Shown here: one piece after another, positions 6,996-13,024 of the stretch
Numbering within the stretch: position 1 is the stretch's first letter
Layout of the letters: every line of letters begins with the position of its first letter
NCBI GenBank assembly: GCA_002793885.1
Contig: PFEG01000022.1
Span: forward strand, 997-14,059
Reading direction: 5' to 3'
From: Candidatus Saccharibacteria bacterium CG10_big_fil_rev_8_21_14_0_10_47_8
GTDB lineage: Bacteria > Patescibacteriota > Saccharimonadia > Saccharimonadales > UBA10212
DNA length: 13,063 nt
Notes under the pieces: model-generated
The model's database searches: none
Seen by the model: only the letters and a program-made list of their open reading frames with translations
Told to the model about the DNA's origin: nothing
Translations under genes and position numbers: made by a program

Positions 6996-7021
6996 AAAAA
7001 ATCCGACCACGTCGGCCGGAT
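6996..7021 (-). terminator. Intrinsic terminator in the upstream nusA leader
   Basis: Read on the minus strand, the arm 7021-7013 pairs with 7009-7001 to give a 9-bp stem (five G-C pairs, two G-U wobbles) closed by a 3-base loop, followed directly by six U residues (6996-7001, the first of which belongs to the stem). This is a textbook Rho-independent terminator. It points toward nusA, with only the strong promoter at 7033-7061 upstream, so it would end transcripts from that promoter after about 30 bases unless it is bypassed. Confidence 0.7.
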
Positions 7022-7032
7022 AACTGAGAGCA

Positions 7033-7061
7033 ATTATACTAAAGTTGGCTCCTCAAAGCAA
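7033..7061 (-). promoter_or_regulatory. Upstream nusA-direction promoter (P1), TTGCTT-17-TATAAT
   Basis: On the minus strand TTGCTT (7056-7061) and a perfect TATAAT (7033-7038) are separated by 17 bases. The predicted start is near 7026, about 180 bases before the nusA ATG and only a few bases before the terminator hairpin. Confidence 0.5.
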
Positions 7062-7101
7062 GTTTTTGATATAAGATGGCGCTTAAAAGACTGTTGGTTG
7101 C

Positions 7102-7110
7102 TGTTAAACT
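7102..7110 (+). promoter_or_regulatory. Extended -10 promoter element (TGTTAAACT) for the M1-like/M3 peptidase pair
   Basis: TG-T-TAAACT ends 9 bases before ATG 7120. The intervening bases belong to a perfect 12-base palindrome ACTCTATAGAGT (7108-7119) that touches the start codon. No Shine-Dalgarno sequence is present, so a leaderless or nearly leaderless transcript is likely. The palindrome could be an operator or chance. Confidence 0.45.
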
Positions 7111-7119
7111 CTATAGAGT

Positions 7120-7536
7120 ATGACTAAAAAAGCCCGGAAATTATCGTCTAAGTTTATTGTTGAGAGCTACGAATTAAAAACCATAGAAATTAACGATAAA
7201 ACCACCGGTCAGATTAAAATAATCGGCAAGAAAATCGGCCCGCCCAGCAAACGCCTGGTCTTTCATCAAAAAGGCTTAAAGGTAAATTCTGCCAAAATTA
7301 CCTACCAAAACAAAAAAGGTCAGATTGAATATGAACCGCTCCGAATCAATCACCACCGAGGCTTCGAAGAAGTTCGCATACATACTGCTAGTCCGATGTA
7401 CGGGGGTGAATACGAGCTAGTGATTGACTTTACGCACCTAGGACCTCCGCCGAAAACCAACAAAGACATTCCACTGCGGCAATTATTCCCTTCTATCGAC
7501 GAGCCTGACACATTAACCGATTTTGATGTAATCTAA
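7120..7536 (+). CDS. Stand-alone protein resembling the N-terminal beta domain of M1 aminopeptidases
   Basis: The product is 138 residues with no signal peptide or membrane helix. It reads like the first domain of M1 (aminopeptidase N/LTA4 hydrolase) enzymes: KTTGQIKIIGKKI (27-39) matches the early G-x-V-x-I strand, RLVFHQKGLKVNSAKI (45-60) matches the I-x-L-H-x-x-x-L-x-I-x-x-V strand, GGEYELVIDFT (95-105) matches G-x-Y-x-L-x-I-x-F, and LRQLFPSIDEPDTLTDFDV (119-137) matches the R-x-x-F-P-C-x-D-E-P-x-x-K-x-x-F signature. The protein stops exactly there, so the GAMEN and HExxH zinc domain is absent. It therefore cannot be an active M1 peptidase by itself. It ends 6 bases before the M3 peptidase gene, and the two are surely cotranscribed, which suggests a partner, substrate-binding or structural role. 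The M1 resemblance is my reading of motifs and needs a profile search. Confidence 0.65.
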   Translation: MTKKARKLSSKFIVESYELKTIEINDKTTGQIKIIGKKIGPPSKRLVFHQKGLKVNSAKITYQNKKGQIEYEPLRINHHRGFEEVRIHTASPMYGGEYELVIDFTHLGPPPKTNKDIPLRQLFPSIDEPDTLTDFDVI

Positions 7537-7542
7537 ATACCT

Positions 7543-9237
7543 ATGGCTAAATTTATTCACTATCCCGACCGTCCCAAAAAACTTACGGCGGCATTCGCTA
7601 AAAAAGAATATTACAAGTTACTTGCCCAGCTAACAGATGCCGAAAAGTCCGCAAAATCGGATGCCTGGATAGCCTTGTTTGCTGACTGGAACGCTTTAAG
7701 CTCATACATTGGCAGCGAAGCCGGCAGGATTAGCTACGTCTACAGCAAAGACATGAGTGACAAAAAGCTAGAGGCTGCCGAGCGCTACATAAGAGAGAAA
7801 ATCAGTCCAGTTACTGATAAGCCAGAGCATGAGCTGACGTTGGCATTGCTAGCCAGTAAACACCGCGAAGCTGTTGGTGAGCGCTATGGTCCAATACTGC
7901 TTGAGAAGTACAAACTGTGGCTTAAGCCCATGGATCCGGTTAATACGACGCTTGGAATAAAAACCGGTAATCTGAGTGCAAAATACGAAAAAATTATAGC
8001 CAACGCCACGGTCGAGGTAAGCGGTGAGAAAATGAATCTATCCAAAGTCCGCTCGTTGGGCTTTTCGCCAGACGGCGACTTGCGTAAAGCAGCCTACCTT
8101 GCCAGTGGCAAGTGGTTCCTGGACCACCATAAACAGTTGGCAGATATTTACTCGCAAATGGTTTTGTTGCGCGACCAGATGGGACGTAACCTAAAATTTA
8201 AAAACTACGTGCCACTGGCCTATCTCAACCAAAGCCGCATGGGTTATGGGATAGAGAATGTCCGCGAGTTCCATCGGCTAGTTTTAAAGCATCTTGTGCC
8301 GGTCCTCACCCGGGTATTTGATGCTCGAGCTAAAAATCTTGGCCAACCAACATTGAGGCCCTGGGATGTCATGTTTGACCCAGCCAGCTACTTGCCTATG
8401 GGCTGCGCGCCGGTTGAGAGGCAGCTGGATAGTGCTGGCCGGGTATTTAAAAAATTATCTCCTGTGCTGACCGAACACTTTGAGAATATGCGACGCCAAC
8501 AGCTGATAGATCTGGAGAACAGACCCAACAAACAGGCTGGCGCATACTGTACCGATTTTTCTGATGAGCAAAAGGTCCTGGTTTTTTGTAACTCAACCGG
8601 CGATGCTGAGGACGTACGAATACTGACCCATGAGATGGGGCACGCCTTTCAACTTTGGGAAAGCCAGCATATTGAGGCTATAGACTTGCGTCACGGCAGC
8701 AGCGAGCTGGCTGAAATATATTCTATGGGCATGGAGTTTTTGTCGTTGCCGTATATGGACGAGTTCTTTAGTGCGGCTAACGCTGAAAGATTCGCCAAGA
8801 ACAAGTGGGTAGATTCGCTATACACCATCTGCTACGTTTGCGTGGTAGACGAATTCCAGCATTGGGTTTACGAAAACCCTAAAGCATCAGCCAAAGCTCG
8901 CGATGATATGTGGGCTAAGTTATATGCCAAATACCTGCCGGGGGTTGATTTTTCGGGACTTGAGCAGTATGCCAAGATCCGCTGGTACGCGCAACGTCAT
9001 ATTTTCGTGGTGCCGTTTTACTATATTGACTACGCACTGGCTGAGATTGTAGCCATGCAGTTTGCCCTCTTGGCCGAAAAAGATCACCCTAAAACTATGC
9101 GTACCTATCTGGAGCTTTGCAAAATTGGCGGCACAAAAAGTTTTTTGCAAGCCATTGACGACGCCAACTTACGCTCGCCGTTTGAGGAAAAACTAATGAC
9201 TGAGCTTGCCGCTCGCACCAAAAAGGCTTTACTCTAG
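7543..9237 (+). CDS. M3 family zinc metallopeptidase (oligoendopeptidase F-like)
   Basis: The product is 564 residues, cytoplasmic, without a signal peptide. The catalytic centre is visible: LTHEMGHAFQ (361-370) with zinc ligands H363 and H367 and general base E364, and the third ligand is probably E391 in SSELAEIYSMGMEFL. The family C-terminal signature RHIFVVPFYYIDYALAEIVAMQF (485-507) carries the Tyr and His residues that stabilise the transition state in M3 enzymes. The N-terminal half (about 10-200) is helical, as in PepF, where it closes over the active-site channel. Length fits the M3B group (about 560-600). Such enzymes degrade short peptides in the cytoplasm. The gene begins 6 bases after the M1-like gene and has no Shine-Dalgarno sequence, so translation probably depends on coupling. 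It overlaps the convergent yraN gene by 9 bases. Confidence 0.92.
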   Translation: MAKFIHYPDRPKKLTAAFAKKEYYKLLAQLTDAEKSAKSDAWIALFADWNALSSYIGSEAGRISYVYSKDMSDKKLEAAERYIREKISPVTDKPEHELTLALLASKHREAVGERYGPILLEKYKLWLKPMDPVNTTLGIKTGNLSAKYEKIIANATVEVSGEKMNLSKVRSLGFSPDGDLRKAAYLASGKWFLDHHKQLADIYSQMVLLRDQMGRNLKFKNYVPLAYLNQSRMGYGIENVREFHRLVLKHLVPVLTRVFDARAKNLGQPTLRPWDVMFDPASYLPMGCAPVERQLDSAGRVFKKLSPVLTEHFENMRRQQLIDLENRPNKQAGAYCTDFSDEQKVLVFCNSTGDAEDVRILTHEMGHAFQLWESQHIEAIDLRHGSSELAEIYSMGMEFLSLPYMDEFFSAANAERFAKNKWVDSLYTICYVCVVDEFQHWVYENPKASAKARDDMWAKLYAKYLPGVDFSGLEQYAKIRWYAQRHIFVVPFYYIDYALAEIVAMQFALLAEKDHPKTMRTYLELCKIGGTKSFLQAIDDANLRSPFEEKLMTELAARTKKALL

Positions 9238-9576
9238 CTCAATAATCTCTTGAACAATGTAATCTTGGCCATCGGTTGTAACAGCAGCGGCCAAAATTCT
9301 CCAATCGCCCTCCCAGCCGTGATGCTGGTTCCAGACCCGGGCTGAAAAGTGCAACCGTCGGAGTTTACTTGGAGTTATGTAATCTAAGCCTGTGCCTTGG
9401 GCCATTGAGCCTCGATACTTAACTTCCACAAAGTAAACAATGCCGCGCTTACGGGCCACTACGTCGATTTCGCATCTGCTGGTTTTCCAATTTTGAGCGA
9501 TTATCTCATAGCCTTCGTGTGCCAACTGCTGGGCCACGGCTGTTTCCGCCTGGTTACCACGAGCCGTGGTTTTCAT
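9229..9576 (-). CDS. yraN: YraN/UPF0102 family nuclease-fold protein
   Basis: A 115-residue protein of the PD-(D/E)xK-like UPF0102 family. It has the typical pattern: an N-terminal helix with GNQAETAVAQQLAHEGYEIIAQNW (7-30), CEIDVVARKRGIVYFVEVKYR (35-55) holding the putative metal-binding E36, D38, E51 and K53, and a later ITPSKLRRL helix (67-75). The family is predicted to bind or cleave DNA, possibly in processing of recombination intermediates, but the biochemical role is not settled. Its ATG overlaps the rnhB stop (ATGA, 9573-9576), so the two genes are translationally coupled. Confidence 0.9.
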   Translation of the reverse strand: MKTTARGNQAETAVAQQLAHEGYEIIAQNWKTSRCEIDVVARKRGIVYFVEVKYRGSMAQGTGLDYITPSKLRRLHFSARVWNQHHGWEGDWRILAAAVTTDGQDYIVQEIIELE

Positions 9577-10142
9577 ACTACCACTCCGGCCAGTAAGTCT
9601 ACCGGCTTAAAACTCAGACGGTGGATACCAGACAGTACACCGTTTTGAATCAATGCCTCGATATGCGCTTTAGTACCGTAACCTACATGCGTTTCAAAAC
9701 CATATTTTGGGTGTTGCTTAGCGAGAGCGCGCATAAATTTATCTCTAGTAATTTTGGCGTGAATACTAGCAGCTGAAACTATCGGAACAAGCGCATCGGC
9801 TTTTACCTGGCATCTGGCGTTTATATATTTAGCATCAACGTAATTCGAGGAGCCATCCAGGACAATTTCTTCGACCGGTAACGCATTAAGAGCTTTTAGC
9901 GCTCTACTTATACCTAGTCTTAGCGCCTGGGATAGTTTTAACCGATCAATTTCTTCGGCAGTTACCCAGCCTTCGCCTAAGACGCAATTTTTTAGGAGTT
10001 TAGCTTGCAGCTGCTCTCTTTGAGTTTTAGATAACAACTTAGAATCAGTCAAACCGTCTGGGAGTTTACCCATCTGGCGGGCGGCAACTACTAATAACGG
10101 CCCGGCCCAAGCGCCACGCCCGACCTCATCAATCCCTATCAT
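9573..10142 (-). CDS. rnhB: Ribonuclease HII
   Basis: A 189-residue enzyme that cuts the RNA strand of RNA-DNA hybrids and removes single ribonucleotides from DNA. The start MIGIDEVGRGAWAGP gives D5 and E6 of the active site and the GRG motif (8-10) that recognises the ribonucleotide. D96 (IVLDGSS) and D116 (KADALVP) complete the DEDD set, followed by SAASIHAKITRD (123-134), the family signature. Length is typical. The gene starts 44 bases after rplS, an arrangement seen in many bacteria. No Shine-Dalgarno sequence is seen; TATAAC lies 9 bases before the ATG and may be an internal promoter. The gene overlaps yraN by 4 bases. Confidence 0.94.
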   Translation of the reverse strand: MIGIDEVGRGAWAGPLLVVAARQMGKLPDGLTDSKLLSKTQREQLQAKLLKNCVLGEGWVTAEEIDRLKLSQALRLGISRALKALNALPVEEIVLDGSSNYVDAKYINARCQVKADALVPIVSAASIHAKITRDKFMRALAKQHPKYGFETHVGYGTKAHIEALIQNGVLSGIHRLSFKPVDLLAGVVV

Positions 10143-10186
10143 ATTTATTAGGTTATAGGTTTTGAGCGGTAGGGTCTAGTGTTTAA

Positions 10187-10726
10187 CTACTGGGCTTTTT
10201 CGGATTCGGCTTTGGCTTCGTGCTCGGCAATGGCAGCTTCGGCTTTGGCTTCTTGTTTTGCCTGCTTGGACTCTTTTTTGGCTTCGGCGGCTTCGTGAAA
10301 TTCGGCTTGTTCTTCATGAATTTTGGCTTCCTCGGCTTCGGCAACCTCATCACGGACTTCATTTACGGCGTTTTTATCAAAGTCTACACCAGTTAGGCGG
10401 GCCCGCTTACCGGTACGTTCGCGCATATAACTTAGGTAGTTACGGCGTACCCGGCTGCGCTTGGTAACCTCGATTTTAAGAATGTTTGGAGAATGTATCA
10501 GATAGGTTTTTTCTACGCCTACGCCGCTAGCAATTCGACGAACCGTGAAACTGCTGCTCAAACTGTTTTTGCGGTTAATGCGGATAACTAACCCCTCAAA
10601 AATCTGGACGCGCTCTTTGCCGCCTTCTACGATTTTTTGGTGTACACGAACATTGTCACCGCTTTTTATATCAATAACGGTGCTCTTGCGGTACTTGTTC
10701 TCGATTTTTCTAATAACACTTTCCAT
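10187..10726 (-). CDS. rplS: 50S ribosomal protein bL19 with a long charged C-terminal extension
   Basis: The product is 179 residues from ATG 10726 (MESVIRKIENKY). Residues 1 to about 112 are normal bL19, including VRVHQKIVEGGKERVQIFEGLVIRI (26-50), SFTVRRIASGVGVEKTYLIHSP (59-80) and the basic end RSRVRRNYLSYMRERTGKRARL (90-111). bL19 sits at the subunit interface of the ribosome. Residues about 120-179 form an added Ala/Glu/Lys-rich tail predicted to be helical; ordinary bL19 has about 115 residues. An in-frame ATG 14 codons upstream (10768) is less likely because the family start aligns at 10726 and the upstream ATG lies inside the terminator of the preceding gene. Confidence 0.93.
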   Translation of the reverse strand: MESVIRKIENKYRKSTVIDIKSGDNVRVHQKIVEGGKERVQIFEGLVIRINRKNSLSSSFTVRRIASGVGVEKTYLIHSPNILKIEVTKRSRVRRNYLSYMRERTGKRARLTGVDFDKNAVNEVRDEVAEAEEAKIHEEQAEFHEAAEAKKESKQAKQEAKAEAAIAEHEAKAESEKAQ

Positions 10727-10739
10727 ACGAATCAAGTAA

Positions 10740-10768
10740 ATATTACACCAAAAACCCCTGTGACGCAA
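10740..10768 (-). promoter_or_regulatory. Candidate rplS promoter TTGCGT-17-TAATAT
   Basis: On the minus strand TTGCGT (10763-10768) and TAATAT (10740-10745) are 17 bases apart, and the predicted leader is about 7 bases. The -35 lies within the loop of the terminator that follows pilB. Confidence 0.4.
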
Positions 10769-10785
10769 TACAACCGGTAGGGGTT
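10750..10785 (-). terminator. Probable intrinsic terminator of the PilB-like gene
   Basis: On the minus strand AACCCCT (10779-10785) pairs with AGGGGTT (10753-10759), giving a 7-bp stem with a 19-base loop, followed by three further U residues. The upstream arm starts inside the pilB stop codon. The large loop and short U-tract make it a moderate terminator. Confidence 0.4.
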
Positions 10786-12409
10786 AGCCTACGACCCTAT
10801 ATACCTCTTCCAGGGTGGTAAGCCCCTGGAAAGCTTTTAGCACACCGTCCTGGAGTATGGTGCGCATGCCCTCTTGGACGGCTTTGGCCTGTAGAATCTC
10901 GGTGGTGATTTGATTGGGTGGTAAGCGTAGTAGCTGCTGGACGCCCGGTGTCATAATCAGCTGTTCGCGGAGAGCGACCTGGCCGGTGTAACCAAAGGGG
11001 TTTTTATCAGAACTACCCGGCTTGTATAGTGTCACTTGGTTAAGATCGGGTTTCTGAATAGATGGCGGCAGACTATCTATGACTAGCTGTAGTTGCGCTT
11101 TTAGCGCATCATCCGGCTTATAGCCCTGCTTGGTGGTATCGTCTAAGCGGCGCACCAGCCTTTGGGCCATAATCAGATGCATGGCGCTGGCGAACAAGGG
11201 GTTGATGCCGACTAAATCAAGCATGCGCGTTAAGGCCGCCGCCGCGTTGCTGGCATGGAAGGTACTAAGCACCAAATGGCCGGTAAGCGCGCCTTGCAGG
11301 GCCGTTTTGGCCGTATCTTGGTCGCGGATTTCTCCGACCATCACTACATCGGGATCCAGGCGCAGAACAGCCCGCAATCTTTCGGCGAAATTCTGGGTTT
11401 TTAGATCACCAGCGACTGGGATTTGAACAACGCCGGCCATGTTATACTCCACCGGATCTTCCAAGGTAATGATTTTTCGTTCCGGCGTATTTAAGGTGTT
11501 AATCAGCGAGTATAGGGTGGTTGTTTTTCCCGAACCGGTAGGCCCGACGATTAAGACCATGCCGGTAGGGTGCTTTATGACGTCGCCTACTACTTCAAAC
11601 TCTTGGGTGGATAAGCCAAGATTTTCCAATTTGAACAGTTCCAGCCTTAAATTAAAAAGCCGCATAACGACATCCATACCGTAAACGGTCGGCACGGTTT
11701 CGATACGCAAATTTAGTACAACGTCTTCGCCGGTAGCCAACTTGTAGCTACGGCTTATGTGGCCAGTCTGGGCATCATCAGCACTAGTGGAAACGTTGGC
11801 GGAACTGGCCACAGCAGCCACCAGGTGATGGTATTTGTCTTGGCTGATAAACGCTACGGGGTGTAAGACACCATCTACGCGAAACCGGATACGCACATCG
11901 TCACGCTGGCATTCCATATGAATATCGCTGGCTTTTAGTTTGTAAGCCTGCTGCACCAGATAGGCCAACATGTCGTCGGCCCGGACCTGGTTTAGTGTGG
12001 CGCTGACAGCCGTTACCATTTTTTCGCTCTCGCTCTCGCCGACCACCAGGCCGATATCTTGATAAGTCACCTGCTTAGGGGGATCGTAGAGTTTCATGTA
12101 GTCGCCGTAACCAGTGTCTGAGATAATTGAAAAATCTAGCCTTTGGTCTGAAAAGCGGGCTCTAAGGTTATTGATTGTTTGCTGTGAAGTTCGGGTAGTG
12201 ACTCCGAAATGAATATAATGATTGTCAGCTGTCAGCGGCACGACCTTTAAGCTGTATAGTTCGGATAAAGGCAAGACATCTTTGAAAAGTTGTTTTTGTA
12301 ACGTACTAGTGTCCACATAGGTCATACCCAATACACCGGCCCGGCGTTGGGTTGTTACTTCTTCGTCCCTACGAGCGTCCTGAGACATATATTTTACAGT
12401 ATAAAGCAT
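10784..12409 (-). CDS. pilB: PilB/GspE-family type IV pilus assembly or secretion ATPase
   Basis: A 541-residue AAA-type motor that would power pilus extension or type II-like secretion from the cytoplasmic face. Residues 25-110 resemble the MshEN/GspE N-terminal domain, followed by a linker and the N2 domain (KASDIHMECQRDDVRIRFRVDGVL, 159-182). The core has Walker A GPTGSGKTT (289-297), the Asp box TLEDPVEY (315-322), Walker B LDPDVVMVGEIRD (351-363) and the His box TGHLVLSTFHASNA (376-389). The arginine-rich AQRLVRRL follows (415-422). The usual tetracysteine zinc motif after it is missing: the segment 420-480 reads DDTTKQGY and KPGSSDKNPFGYTGQ, and the only Cys in the protein is C167. ATG 12409 has AAGGA 8 bases upstream. 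ATG 12388 (MSQDARRDEE) is an alternative with TATACT 9 bases before it. No other pilus genes are in the window. Confidence 0.9.
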   Translation of the reverse strand: MLYTVKYMSQDARRDEEVTTQRRAGVLGMTYVDTSTLQKQLFKDVLPLSELYSLKVVPLTADNHYIHFGVTTRTSQQTINNLRARFSDQRLDFSIISDTGYGDYMKLYDPPKQVTYQDIGLVVGESESEKMVTAVSATLNQVRADDMLAYLVQQAYKLKASDIHMECQRDDVRIRFRVDGVLHPVAFISQDKYHHLVAAVASSANVSTSADDAQTGHISRSYKLATGEDVVLNLRIETVPTVYGMDVVMRLFNLRLELFKLENLGLSTQEFEVVGDVIKHPTGMVLIVGPTGSGKTTTLYSLINTLNTPERKIITLEDPVEYNMAGVVQIPVAGDLKTQNFAERLRAVLRLDPDVVMVGEIRDQDTAKTALQGALTGHLVLSTFHASNAAAALTRMLDLVGINPLFASAMHLIMAQRLVRRLDDTTKQGYKPDDALKAQLQLVIDSLPPSIQKPDLNQVTLYKPGSSDKNPFGYTGQVALREQLIMTPGVQQLLRLPPNQITTEILQAKAVQEGMRTILQDGVLKAFQGLTTLEEVYRVVG

Positions 12410-12448
12410 TACCTTTATCCTTGCGAGGCGCTCTTAAAGCTATTAGGC

Positions 12449-12457
12449 TGTTATATT
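12449..12457 (+). promoter_or_regulatory. Extended -10 promoter element (TGTTATATT) for the TrmH-family gene
   Basis: TG-T-TATATT ends exactly 6 bases before ATG 12464, so the expected transcription start coincides with the A of the start codon. No Shine-Dalgarno sequence exists. This is the clearest leaderless-type start in the window. Confidence 0.55.
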
Positions 12458-12463
12458 AGTGCT

Positions 12464-12973
12464 ATGAAAACACGCCGAGTAGTTCTAATAGCTCACGACG
12501 TGAGGTCATGCCACAATATCGGTAGTCTGATGAGAACTGCCGAAGGTTTTGGGGTCAAACATCTGTATTTAACCGGATATAGCCCTTACCCCGAACCTCC
12601 GAAAGACAAAAGGTTACCGCACATCCGGGCAAAATTAACCCGTCAAATCCATAAAACCGCCCTAGGCGCCGAAAATACTCTGGACTGGAGCCATGAGACA
12701 GACATAACGACAGTAGTTACCCAGCTCAGATCTGATGGTTATACCATCGCGGCGCTGGAACAAACCCCGGATTCCGTAAATCTTGCCGTGTATGATCCGC
12801 CACTGAAAATAGCTCTTTTAGTCGGCAACGAAATTAATGGCTTGGATCAATCCGTATTAGACAGCTGTGACGTCCGCCTTCAGATACCAATGTTTGGCGC
12901 TAAGGAATCATTTAACGTAACGGTTGCTGCAGCCATCGGTTTGTATCACATACAATTCGCCGAGGGTAAGTAA
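12464..12973 (+). CDS. SpoU/TrmH family RNA 2'-O-methyltransferase
   Basis: A 169-residue SPOUT-fold enzyme that would transfer a methyl group from SAM to a ribose 2'-OH in tRNA or rRNA. Motif 1 is HNIGSLMRTAEGFGVKHLYL (17-36) with N18 and catalytic R24; motif 2 is IALLVGNEINGLD (116-128) with E123; motif 3 is LQIPMFGAKESFNVTVAAAIGLY (139-161) with N151. The last two form the trefoil knot and SAM pocket. There is no N-terminal RNA-binding extension, so it is the minimal catalytic unit, and the substrate position cannot be told. The frame is open upstream to 12347, but that stretch is antisense to pilB and the ATG at 12464 fits the family start. Confidence 0.9.
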   Translation: MKTRRVVLIAHDVRSCHNIGSLMRTAEGFGVKHLYLTGYSPYPEPPKDKRLPHIRAKLTRQIHKTALGAENTLDWSHETDITTVVTQLRSDGYTIAALEQTPDSVNLAVYDPPLKIALLVGNEINGLDQSVLDSCDVRLQIPMFGAKESFNVTVAAAIGLYHIQFAEGK

Positions 12974-12989
12974 CTGCTCACTACCCACA

Positions 12990-12998
12990 TGTTAAAAT
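12990..12998 (+). promoter_or_regulatory. Extended -10 promoter element (TGTTAAAAT) for the gene at 13025
   Basis: TG-T-TAAAAT ends 26 bases before ATG 13025, giving a leader of about 20 bases without a good Shine-Dalgarno sequence. A weaker hexamer, TAAAAC (13012-13017), lies 7 bases before the ATG. Confidence 0.4.
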
Positions 12999-13024
12999 GT
13001 AGCCAGTAAGTTAAAACAAATACC

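Noticed and set aside
10727..10768. Upstream ATG (10768) for rplS
   Set aside because: The added 14 residues do not match bL19 and lie in the terminator/promoter gap.
11130..11684. Two plus-strand frames inside pilB
   Set aside because: Both are antisense to the Walker and His boxes of the ATPase.
12347..12463. Upstream extension of the TrmH-family gene
   Set aside because: The frame is open only by chance over the start of pilB; the ATG at 12464 matches the family start and has a promoter at the right distance.
12964..12987. Imperfect GGGTA/TACCC hairpin after the TrmH-family gene, considered as terminator
   Set aside because: The stem is short and bulged and no U-tract follows.
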